Positions 1 through 5,694 of a DNA stretch of 15,822 nucleotides are shown here, piece by piece. The notes under the pieces were generated by a model. It was not told the DNA's origin, searched no databases, and was given only the letters and a program-made list of their open reading frames with translations. The stretch covers positions 1-15,822 of the forward strand of contig VGLX01000006.1 in NCBI GenBank assembly GCA_016866645.1, given 5' to 3'. Positions within the stretch are counted from its first letter, which is position 1, and each line of letters begins with the position of its first letter. Source of the stretch: Candidatus Woesearchaeota archaeon (GTDB lineage Archaea > Nanobdellota > Nanobdellia > SCGC-AAA011-G17 > VGLX01). The position numbers and the translations under genes were made by a program.

Positions 1-41
1 GAAGTGTATATTTAGCCCCCGCTCTTCTAAAAATAGAAAAG

Positions 42-87
42 TTTATATAGTCATTATAATAATTATAATTACTATAACGATTATAAT
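42..87 (+). promoter_or_regulatory. TATA box and AT-rich palindromic operator of the RHH gene
   Basis: A TATA-like box (TTTATATA, about 42-50) sits 60-70 bases before the start codon. Directly downstream, where transcription would begin, is a 17-base palindrome at 53-69: two ATTATAAT/ATTATAAT arms around one central A. A third ATTATAAT copy lies at 80-87. Three identical half-sites next to a promoter for a ribbon-helix-helix protein suggest autorepression. That role is inferred; the repeats are seen directly. Confidence 0.5.
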
Positions 88-110
88 AACAATGATAAGG
101 CGTGATTAGA

Positions 111-875
111 ATGGTAAACCCTATTATTAAACCCGACCCAAGAGAGAACAAAACAACGATCCAAATAAGCAAAGAAACCAAAGACCGCCTCACCCAACTA
201 GGCTTAAAAGGAGAAAGCTATGACCAGATAATCACCCGATTAATCCTAAACACCCCAAAAGAGATTATAAACCTTAAAGAACATGACACTACAGGCCATA
301 AAGAACAAATTACCCTAACACTCGAAAAACCTACTAAACCGTCATTCGGACAAACCAAACTCTCAGAAAATATCACAATCACAAGATATGAAAGGCTCAC
401 CATTTCGATAATAGACCGCATCAACCCCAAGCACTATTACGGTCCAATGCTAACCCTTGAAATAAGCTACAATAAGCCGGTCAGCAAAGACGACGGACTA
501 TACCAAATAGACCTGAAAATAGATAAAGCGATCTTTGATAACGAAGCCTACAGCCCCAAAGAGTTTTTCGGAGTGCTGCAAAAAGACATGGTCTACTGTG
601 AAGAATTCACTTATTACTACCTTAAATCCGTGCTCGAAATACTCAGGATAGAATTCAAAAAATCAAACTTTTTCTTCAAAGAGTTTGACGATTATTTCGA
701 GCTGGCAAGATGGAGAACCTTCCTGCTAAATTCCAAGCTCAGCCCAGAGGTATTATCCAGCGACATCGAAAGCGTACTATACGACCTTAAAAATGAAAAA
801 ACTAACAAGAACCTGTTAGAAGACATCAAGAACTCTTACTACAACAAGATAAAAGAGTACGGGAGATTCAAATAA
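111..875 (+). CDS. Ribbon-helix-helix N-terminal protein of unknown function
   Basis: The 254-residue product starts with a ribbon-helix-helix-like segment (about residues 12-45: a TTIQISKETKDRL strand-helix, then GESYDQIITRLI), the DNA-binding fold of many archaeal antitoxins and small repressors. The remaining ~200 residues are mixed alpha/beta with many aromatic and charged residues, and I do not recognise them. ATG at 111 is preferred over GTG at 102 because an AAGG motif at 97-100 lies at a workable distance only from the ATG. The gene ends 11 bases before the next one, so the two are probably cotranscribed. Autoregulation through the 53-87 repeats is likely. RHH proteins are often paired with toxins, but the partner shows no toxin motif that I can see, so function stays open. 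Confidence 0.75.
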   Translation: MVNPIIKPDPRENKTTIQISKETKDRLTQLGLKGESYDQIITRLILNTPKEIINLKEHDTTGHKEQITLTLEKPTKPSFGQTKLSENITITRYERLTISIIDRINPKHYYGPMLTLEISYNKPVSKDDGLYQIDLKIDKAIFDNEAYSPKEFFGVLQKDMVYCEEFTYYYLKSVLEILRIEFKKSNFFFKEFDDYFELARWRTFLLNSKLSPEVLSSDIESVLYDLKNEKTNKNLLEDIKNSYYNKIKEYGRFK

Positions 876-886
876 ACCGATACACG

Positions 887-1456
887 ATGGCAGAACTGAA
901 ATTCTTGCAAGAATTCTTCGCAAAAAACAAATGCGAACTGAAAAACATAACAGTAACACTAGAAGAAAGACCCTGCTACGACATAAGATCCGAAGACTAC
1001 AGGTTCAGGGTGAAAATCGCCGAAGTCATTGACGAACTAGACATACGCTACAGAGACCTAGCCATAGAAGACCACCATAAACAAGCAAAACACCAAAAAC
1101 CCCACATCCAATTCAAACTTCACGCGGACCGGCTAGGCCACATATACATCTCCCTACCCGTAGAAAACGTAAACGAATACAAGGAATACATACTCAGCTT
1201 CCTGGACATCATCGGATCAATCCTGATAAGACTAGACAACACCAACAAAGAGCTGCAAACCACCTTCATGATACTTAACAATTTCAAAAAAATCCGGGGC
1301 AAAGGAAACAAAATCAAACAACTAGTATACGACCACTATAACAAAAAAGAACTGAAACTCATCGACCTAGAAAAGAAAGAAAGAGACATAACACCAGAAG
1401 ACCTAAAACAAATAAAAAGCATACCCCAAATATCCCCCTTCTTCGAAAAAATATAA
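887..1456 (+). CDS. Hypothetical protein, partner of the RHH gene
   Basis: The 189-residue protein starts at ATG 887, 11 bases after the RHH gene, and shares its A/C-rich codon use, so the two form a likely operon. I see no signal peptide, membrane segment or metal-binding cluster. The middle (about residues 68-110) looks like alternating beta strands and a helix, with HADRLGHIYISLPV followed by a hydrophobic helix. The C-terminal third is lysine- and glutamate-rich and mostly helical. No family was recognised. The stop codon lies inside an AAAAATATAAACC TATA-like element that may drive a downstream RNA. Confidence 0.7.
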   Translation: MAELKFLQEFFAKNKCELKNITVTLEERPCYDIRSEDYRFRVKIAEVIDELDIRYRDLAIEDHHKQAKHQKPHIQFKLHADRLGHIYISLPVENVNEYKEYILSFLDIIGSILIRLDNTNKELQTTFMILNNFKKIRGKGNKIKQLVYDHYNKKELKLIDLEKKERDITPEDLKQIKSIPQISPFFEKI

Positions 1457-1477
1457 ACCTCTGCTGTGTCCTACACT

Positions 1478-1710
1478 GCACTACCAGCGCCCTTGAAAAG
1501 CGGGGCGGAGCGCTGAACTATGGGTTCAGAGCGCAAGACGTTAGAATATTCGGTAGCTTCGAAGATGCAAAAATACCCCATGCTAATCCCGGCACATAAC
1601 TTCTTCTGAAGAGGTTAATACTAATCCGGTTCCATCAATATACGCAGAAATCTCATAAGGGTGACAGCCTAGCCCTCCGGTGTGTATCGGAAAACTAACC
1701 CTTTTCATAC
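1478..1710 (+). ncRNA. Candidate structured non-coding RNA
   Basis: No convincing reading frame occupies 1457-1810. A strong TATA-like element (about 1447-1456) would place a transcript start near 1478. The predicted transcript opens with a GC-rich stretch that contrasts with the AT-rich surroundings and can fold: CAGCGC (1485-1490) with GCGCTG (1510-1515), or GCGCTGAAC (1510-1518) with GTTCA+GCGC (1524-1534, two-base bulge). Further hairpins are a 7-bp stem with a CTG loop near 1603-1619, and AAGGGT (1657-1662) with ACCCTT (1698-1703) enclosing CCG/CGG. It is not a tRNA, and I could not fit it to SRP RNA or RNase P RNA. The ends are guesses; it could also be degenerate spacer. Confidence 0.3.
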
Positions 1711-1810
1711 CCTTCTTTATGCTTCTGAGATATTTAAACCCTTCTGAGCGTGAAGTCTCTTTCTGCGCGTAATACTGGGCTACATTTAAAAGTGTACAGT
1801 CTTACGTTTC

Positions 1811-1966
1811 GGCTCCGGAACGCTGCCCAACAAGCAGGAGGTCAGCAAGTTCTGCAAGGAAAAGCTCAGCCAAGGCTACACCGAAAAACAGATACTAGAA
1901 GCAGCCAAGCAAGCAGGCTGGGAAGAAGAAGAGATACGAGAAATGCTGAAAGGAATGAAAAAATAA
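1811..1966 (+). pseudogene. C-terminal fragment of a lost helical protein gene
   Basis: A reading frame that is open from 1790 but has no start codon encodes a clean, strongly helical tail ending at TAA 1964-1966. It reads about 50 residues, including KQEVSKFCKEKLSQGYTEKQ and then AAKQAGWEEEEIREMLKGM. The amphipathic pattern, with a repeated 'E-x-x-I-x-x-x-x-x-x-x-G' rhythm, looks like a real protein terminus of the kind attached to archaeal membrane or regulatory proteins. The upstream frame is closed by TAA at 1787, so this is probably the remnant of a decayed or truncated gene. It is weakly similar in style to the N-terminus of the minus-strand protein encoded at 2520-3353 (KKQEVDSLKKNIEFQIQQGR). 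Confidence 0.45.
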
Positions 1967-1993
1967 TCAAGGCACAAATTCGGGCTTTAATCC

Positions 1994-2515
1994 CTATTCG
2001 TCTTCTTCAAACTTTTCAGGGATTAAGAACCAGATGAACCTTACTAACAGCACTATCAAAACTGCCAAGGTCATGGCTGCTCCGAACGTTAGCAAGTCTA
2101 GTGGAATATTAGAATAGACCAATATGGCTATGAGGTAAGCTAGGACGTTTATCGGAAGAGTAGACGTTATCGAGAATGCCAGGCTTTTAGGCAAGACGTG
2201 GAAGAAGTTGAGTATTATCAAGCCCAAGCTTATGACTATCAGTATTATAGCTAGTGAGGATTTCATGCTTATCGGGAACAATGTGTTACTCACGTATAAC
2301 TTACGTATGAGGTCCATGCTGACGAAGAAAAGCACCAAGCTGTTCTCGTAAGCGCTGTTCCATCCCATGTCCTCGAACTTGTACCTTCCGAAGTATATTT
2401 CGCTTAGAACAGCTGTTACTACTAGAGGGATGACTATCCAAAGCATGTGAGAATGGTTGTAAGGCGCTATAGCTATGTCTTTGAACCTTTCCAAGAACAT
2501 GTTGATCCATTCCAT
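1994..2515 (-). CDS. Multipass membrane protein of unknown function
   Basis: The 173-residue, very hydrophobic protein has about five predicted membrane segments, near residues 24-41, 56-70, 86-106, 118-134 and 140-165. The N-terminus is short and amphipathic and the C-terminus is acidic (EKFEEDE). ATG at 2515 lies five bases past the stop of the upstream gene at 2520, so the two are translated from one minus-strand message and the products may act together in the membrane. I do not recognise the family. No catalytic motif stands out. Confidence 0.75.
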   Translation of the reverse strand: MEWINMFLERFKDIAIAPYNHSHMLWIVIPLVVTAVLSEIYFGRYKFEDMGWNSAYENSLVLFFVSMDLIRKLYVSNTLFPISMKSSLAIILIVISLGLIILNFFHVLPKSLAFSITSTLPINVLAYLIAILVYSNIPLDLLTFGAAMTLAVLIVLLVRFIWFLIPEKFEEDE

Positions 2516-2519
2516 CTTG

Positions 2520-3353
2520 TTACCTCGCTCTTGTGCTTTTTGGTTTGATGAAAAGGCTGTTCCTAGCGGCCCTTACTTTAGCCTTAGCCTTTTGAATATC
2601 CTGGTATTGTATCACTCTCTTGTTGCCGATGCTCATGATTCTGGGCAGTCCTGATTCTTTTTTCTGTTCCGGCTTCTTCTCTTCTTTCACAGGCTCTTTT
2701 TTCTCTTCAGGTTTCGGCTCTGGCTTCTCCTCTTCAACCTTAGGCTCTTCCTTCTTTTCAGGCTCAGGCTCTTGCTGCTCTGCGAGTTTTCGCTGTTCCT
2801 CAATCTTTTCGAAGGCTTTTCTCATCTCTTCTTCAGATTGTTTCTTCTTAAGCTCCTGCTCCTCTTTGAACATCTTCTTGTTGATATTGTATATGTGGCG
2901 TTTATTATAAACCGCGAATCCTAGTGAGCCTACGAATACGAACACGCAACCCCAGAATATCACGTAAAACGCCACTAGCAGCGTTGTGAACATGTCCATG
3001 CCTCCGATATTGATGCCTGTGTCTCTCATCATAGCTTGCGACTTTTCCAGCTGCCATATCACAAACCTCATCACGATACCTATCACCAGACTGGTCATAG
3101 CATAGTTAATGAGTGCGAGGTAAGATTTTTTACGATCCTCGTCTTCTTTACCCTTCCTGAAGCTTTTGAGCCATTCGGAATCTGTCTTCTCTTTCTTGAG
3201 GAAGTCTTTAAGCACGAAGTCTACGAACTTCTGAGGATACTTCTTGAGAAGGTCGACTTCTATATCTTCCAGGTTCCTGCCTTGCTGTATCTGGAACTCT
3301 ATGTTCTTCTTTAAAGAATCGACTTCTTGCTTCTTAATGCTTAATATGCTCAA
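2520..3353 (-). CDS. Two-helix membrane protein with coiled coil and Pro/Glu/Lys-rich tail
   Basis: The 277-residue protein has a helical N-terminal domain (about 1-75), two membrane segments (about 78-101 and 122-149), a charged coiled coil (about 157-193), a low-complexity Pro/Glu/Lys stretch (about 194-233) and a basic C-terminal tail (about 236-277). The start is TTG at 3353, chosen because GAGGT lies 8 bases upstream on the minus strand (3362-3366) and no ATG fits. A TATA-like element at about 3397-3405 would drive it. It is first in a two-gene operon with the multipass membrane protein and divergent from the DGR target gene. The layout suggests a membrane anchor with a flexible tail facing one compartment; the role is unknown. 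Confidence 0.75.
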   Translation of the reverse strand: MSILSIKKQEVDSLKKNIEFQIQQGRNLEDIEVDLLKKYPQKFVDFVLKDFLKKEKTDSEWLKSFRKGKEDEDRKKSYLALINYAMTSLVIGIVMRFVIWQLEKSQAMMRDTGINIGGMDMFTTLLVAFYVIFWGCVFVFVGSLGFAVYNKRHIYNINKKMFKEEQELKKKQSEEEMRKAFEKIEEQRKLAEQQEPEPEKKEEPKVEEEKPEPKPEEKKEPVKEEKKPEQKKESGLPRIMSIGNKRVIQYQDIQKAKAKVRAARNSLFIKPKSTRAR

Positions 3354-3396
3354 CTTATGAAACCTCTTTTTATTATCTGTAGAATGGGCGCTTTTT

Positions 3397-3454
3397 GTTT
3401 AAAAATGTTGCCTTTGCTTTTTAATAAGAATATGTAAACAAAAACATTTATATA
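3397..3454. promoter_or_regulatory. Divergent promoters of the membrane operon and the DGR target
   Basis: The 158 bases between the two divergent genes hold a minus-strand TATA-like box (GTTTAAAAA on the plus strand, 3397-3405) and a plus-strand one (CATTTATATA, 3445-3454). The plus-strand box predicts transcription starting near 3475-3480, just before a short ATG frame at 3483. The position relative to both genes supports the assignment; no operator is evident. Confidence 0.5.
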
Positions 3455-3482
3455 CTACTTGCTATGGGATAGTGGTAACAAA

Positions 3483-3515
3483 ATGTTTGGATTTGTTGAA
3501 AGGATAAGCCTATGA
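3483..3515 (+). CDS. Possible 10-residue leader peptide before the DGR target
   Basis: ATG at 3483 begins a short frame, MFGFVERISL, whose TGA stop overlaps the target's start codon in an ATGA arrangement (3512-3515). It would be the first start codon on a transcript from the 3445-3454 TATA box, so translation could be coupled to the target. It is too short to judge by coding statistics. The alternative is that the frame is accidental, with target translation starting from the weak GAAAGGA at 3498-3504. Confidence 0.3.
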   Translation: MFGFVERISL

Positions 3516-4210
3516 AAGTGCCTGATATTTTTGTTCCGGAAAAGAATTTGGAGGTTAATATAAAGAGGTTGTTGAAAGAGTCGCGGAAGCCTGTGGTGGC
3601 TCCGTTGGAGTATAGTGGATTTGATGTTATTAGGGGGGCTGATACTTATGCTCAGGGCATTGCAAAGCTGAAAGAACAAGGAAGAAAGCCTTTTACTTTT
3701 TTTGAGAATGTTGGGGCGAGGATTGCTGATTACGAAGCCAACGGTGAAAATTCTGAGTTGTTTGGGACTTGGCTTGATTCTGTTACTGGTATCGTGTATA
3801 AAGCAAAAAGCACAAAGTTTAAGATAATCTTAAGGTCTGATAAGTTAGAAAATATTCCGCAGGATTTTGATCAAAGTTTTATACCTATTGACTATAATGC
3901 TGAGAAAGGCATAGAATTTGACAGCAAAAAAGGCGAATACGACAGATTGTTAACAAGGAAGGAAGTTAAGAATCATAAGTTCTGGATTGCTGTAATGGGT
4001 GGTGACAAGAAAAAGCTTGCTAGATATGTTGACTTTTGGTTTGATAGAAAAAAGGTGAAAGAAGGGATGGGCGTTTACTTGAGAAGCAATACGGACAGTG
4101 ATGAGTTGCGGGCTCTAGTCCTCGGCAGCGGCGACTACAGTTCCGATGCTGATGGCTTCAGCCTCCTCGACTACTTTGCCCGTTTTGCTTCGGGTGCCCA
4201 ACGAAAGTAA
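3512..4210 (+). CDS. DGR target (variable) protein, probable C-type-lectin-like fold
   Basis: The 232-residue protein's last 34 residues carry the variable repeat. Residues 199-229 are VR-encoded, and 16 codons (205-210, 212, 214, 216-218, 220-222, 228-229) align with mutable TR codons. Upstream features match what is seen in DGR variable proteins: a WLDSVTGIVYK stretch, then 'LLTRKEVKNHKFWIAVMGGDKK', and MGVYLR just before the VR. By family knowledge such tails take a C-type-lectin-like fold that displays variable residues on a binding surface; the fold here is inferred. There is no signal peptide or membrane segment, so a cytosolic site or an unusual export route is implied. Codons in the first ~150 bases prefer G/T endings, unlike neighbouring genes, hinting at separate ancestry. 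ATG 3512 overlaps the leader frame. The ligand is unknown. Confidence 0.9.
   Translation: MKVPDIFVPEKNLEVNIKRLLKESRKPVVAPLEYSGFDVIRGADTYAQGIAKLKEQGRKPFTFFENVGARIADYEANGENSELFGTWLDSVTGIVYKAKSTKFKIILRSDKLENIPQDFDQSFIPIDYNAEKGIEFDSKKGEYDRLLTRKEVKNHKFWIAVMGGDKKKLARYVDFWFDRKKVKEGMGVYLRSNTDSDELRALVLGSGDYSSDADGFSLLDYFARFASGAQRK
4106..4199 (+). repeat. DGR variable repeat (VR)
   Basis: This 94-base segment aligns without gaps to the TR at 4468-4561 (offset 362). They differ at 22 sites: 13 A-to-G, 7 A-to-T and 2 A-to-C, read TR to VR. The first 18 bases match exactly, including one unmutated A. The 15 bases at 4178-4192, which contain no adenine, also match and probably form or overlap the homing initiation site (IMH). 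Two further A-substituted codons (4193-4198) follow. All changes fall at first or second codon positions of the target frame. Confidence 0.97.
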
Positions 4211-4224
4211 CCGCCGAAGGCGGT
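4210..4224 (+). promoter_or_regulatory. Hairpin directly downstream of the VR
   Basis: ACCGCC (4210-4215) pairs with GGCGGT (4219-4224) around a GAA loop, starting at the last base of the target stop codon. Hairpins just downstream of the VR raise retrohoming efficiency in the Bordetella phage DGR, where the stem is 8 bp with a 4-base loop. Position and shape argue for the same role here. It could alternatively assist transcript termination, since a T8 run follows at 4252. Confidence 0.7.
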
Positions 4225-4251
4225 CGCGTTCGATAATAAGTACGATTAGCC

Positions 4252-4259
4252 TTTTTTTT
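4252..4259 (+). terminator. Poly-T terminator of the target gene
   Basis: Eight consecutive T bases lie 42 bases past the target stop codon. Archaeal RNA polymerase terminates at such runs with little need for a stem. This would separate the target transcript from the TR/RT transcript. Confidence 0.5.
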
Positions 4260-4467
4260 CGAAAACTTTATAATTTTCTTGTTTTAACACTAATCTTGCC
4301 TTGCACTACGATTAGAGATTTTTGACATAGTAACAATTTGAAGTAGTGATCAAGTGCTTGGGCTACACGTCCTTTCATTACGACAGTCCCAGCTAAAGGG
4401 CCGTTATAAAATACAGCTGCGACAGCAATGAAGCAGCAGTGCACCAAGGATGAAAGGGCTACACGGC
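4260..4467 (+). promoter_or_regulatory. DGR intergenic region: TR/RT promoter and paired repeats
   Basis: No gene fits in this ~200-base stretch. A TATA-like box at about 4404-4412 (TTATAAAAT) would start a transcript near 4435, just before the TR; a second candidate is at 4265-4273. CCTTTCAT (4371-4378) is complementary to ATGAAAGG (4450-4457), and the 10-base GGGCTACACG is directly repeated at 4360-4369 and 4456-4465. A smaller inverted pair is CTAATC (4290-4295) and GATTAG (4310-4315). An RNA covering this area could fold with its closing stem just before the TR, which may matter for template presentation; that role is inference. Confidence 0.45.
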
Positions 4468-4561
4468 TTGCGGGCTCTAGTCCTCAACAACGACAACAAC
4501 AATTCCAATGCTAATGGCAACAACAACCTCAACAACAATGCCCGTTTTGCTTCGAATAACC
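4468..4561 (+). repeat. DGR template repeat (TR)
   Basis: This is the adenine-rich master copy, with 32 adenines in 94 bases. In register with the target frame it carries fifteen AAC or AAT codons and one GAC, so randomising A yields NNY codons (15 amino acids, no stops). The TR has no stop in this frame, and the frame runs straight into the reverse transcriptase from an ATG at 4450. Only 23 bases separate the TR end from the preferred RT start, so any spacer RNA needed for cDNA priming must lie within RT coding sequence. Confidence 0.97.
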
Positions 4562-4584
4562 CGAGCACAACAAGGCACCAGAAA

Positions 4585-5691
4585 ATGGAGCATGACCTAT
4601 ACCAAAAACTGTGCTCCTACGAAAACCTTGAACTAGCTTGGCGCAGAGCCAGAAGGCATAAAACCCTCAAGCCTTATGTTATCGAATTTGAGAAGAATCT
4701 CAAAGACAACCTTCTTCTACTAAGGGCTGAGATTTTGTTTCATTCTTACAGGCCAAAGCCTCTAGAAACTTTCATCATCCGAGACCCTAAAACGCGAAAG
4801 ATTAGTAAGTCTGATTTTCGTGACCGAATCGTCCATCATGCAGTTTGCAACATTATCGAGCCAGTATTTGATAAAACGTTTATCCATGATAGTTATGCCA
4901 ATCGCAAAGGCAAAGGAGTTATCAAAGCATTAGAACGATTTGACAAGTTCAAACGGAAGGTTTCGAGAAACGATACTAAACCCTGCTTTGTCTTAAAAGC
5001 TGACATCAAGCGCTATTTTGACACAGTAGACTATGAAATACTGGTTCAAATCCTAAAGCAGAAAATCAATGACGCACATATAATCTGGCTTATCAAAATC
5101 ATTCTTGGAAACCATCGCACAAAAGAAAATGGCAAAGGCATGCCCCTCGGCAATCTTACTTCACAGTTTTTTGCAAATGCTTACTTGAATGAACTCGACC
5201 GATATATAAAACACACTCTTAAAGTTAAGTATTATATCCGCTACGTGGACGATTTTGTAATCATGGAAAATAGCAGGGAGAAACTGGAAGGATATAAAGT
5301 TGCAATCAATGGGTTTCTAAAGACCATAAAACTTGAACTGCATCCTGACAAGTCAAAAATATCCAGAATCAAACAAGGCATTTGTTTTCTAGGATTCAGG
5401 AACTATTACTACCACAAGTTATTGAAGAAGAGCAACATAAGAAAGATGGAAAATAAGCTGTCAAAGTTTAAAGAACAGTTTGGAAATAATAAAATAAGAT
5501 ACGACAAGATTTACGTCAGCATCGAAGGTTGGATTGCCTACGCGCACTATGGTAACACTTACAAACTAAGAAAAAAGATACTCAAAAAATTTGAAGAACT
5601 ATTTCCTAATCAAATTGCAAATACAGAAATAAACAGATGGGTTAGCATATTAAAATCGGTCACCGTTCACGGAGATAAAACAAACCTTTAA
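4585..5691 (+). CDS. DGR reverse transcriptase
   Basis: From ATG 4585 the enzyme is 368 residues. Motifs in order: a DFRDRIVHHAV segment (about 77-87); the first catalytic aspartate in LKADIKRYFDTVDY (D140); GMPLGNLTSQ (185-194), matching the [ILV]GxxxSQ form typical of DGR enzymes rather than the QGxxxSP form of group II introns; YVDD (220-223); a later FLGF motif; and a C-terminal GWIAYAHYGNTYKLRKK thumb region. It copies TR RNA into adenine-mutated cDNA. A longer version from ATG 4450 (413 residues) would add an asparagine-rich tail translated from the TR; I prefer 4585 because RT homology begins there and AAGG lies at 4572-4575. There is no endonuclease or maturase domain. The stop codon lies within the srp54 promoter. 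Confidence 0.95.
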   Translation: MEHDLYQKLCSYENLELAWRRARRHKTLKPYVIEFEKNLKDNLLLLRAEILFHSYRPKPLETFIIRDPKTRKISKSDFRDRIVHHAVCNIIEPVFDKTFIHDSYANRKGKGVIKALERFDKFKRKVSRNDTKPCFVLKADIKRYFDTVDYEILVQILKQKINDAHIIWLIKIILGNHRTKENGKGMPLGNLTSQFFANAYLNELDRYIKHTLKVKYYIRYVDDFVIMENSREKLEGYKVAINGFLKTIKLELHPDKSKISRIKQGICFLGFRNYYYHKLLKKSNIRKMENKLSKFKEQFGNNKIRYDKIYVSIEGWIAYAHYGNTYKLRKKILKKFEELFPNQIANTEINRWVSILKSVTVHGDKTNL

Positions 5692-5694
5692 AAA
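5686..5694 (+). promoter_or_regulatory. srp54 promoter TATA box
   Basis: CTTTAAAAA is centred about 27 bases before the srp54 start, predicting a transcript with almost no leader. It overlaps the RT stop codon (5689-5691), so the DGR abuts the srp54 promoter with no spare sequence. Confidence 0.5.

Larger units (their letters stand above)
3483..5691 (+). mobile_element. Diversity-generating retroelement (DGR) cassette
   Basis: All required DGR parts lie in order on one strand: a target gene whose 3' end is the variable repeat, a post-stop hairpin, the template repeat and a DGR-type reverse transcriptase. In known DGRs the TR transcript is copied to cDNA with random changes at adenines, and this cDNA replaces the VR, diversifying the ligand-binding face of the target. 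Here the repeats differ only at TR adenines. No avd or HRDC-type accessory gene is present between 3354 and 5717. DGRs do not usually move themselves; the class is used here for the retroelement as a unit. Confidence 0.95.

Noticed and set aside
1620..1710. Fragment of 23S rRNA: GGGTGACAGCC at 1659 and ATACTAATCCGG near 1618 recall conserved rRNA segments
   Set aside because: The two segments are in the wrong order relative to 23S rRNA and the sequence around them does not follow rRNA. Short matches like these can arise by chance.
1834..1875. SRP RNA helix 8-like bases (GGTCAG ... GGAA ... AGC)
   Set aside because: The stretch is explained by a clean protein reading frame, the stem cannot be formed with the right spacing, and no other SRP RNA domains flank it.
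1750..2037. 95-residue plus-strand frame
   Set aside because: Its basic, low-complexity translation is in a different frame from the convincing helical tail ending at 1966 and runs into the minus-strand membrane gene; it looks like a shadow.
2620..2910. Serine/phenylalanine-rich plus-strand frame
   Set aside because: It is the complement of the Glu/Lys/Pro-rich part of the minus-strand membrane protein.
4515..4540. CRISPR-like or microsatellite AAC repeats
   Set aside because: The AAC-rich run is the mutable part of the template repeat, not a spacer array; there are no direct repeats with unique spacers.
4585..5691. Reverse transcriptase as a group II intron or retron enzyme
   Set aside because: There is no maturase or endonuclease domain and no intron RNA domain V-type end. 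Motif 4 is LGNLTSQ, and a matching TR/VR pair lies directly upstream. All favour a DGR.
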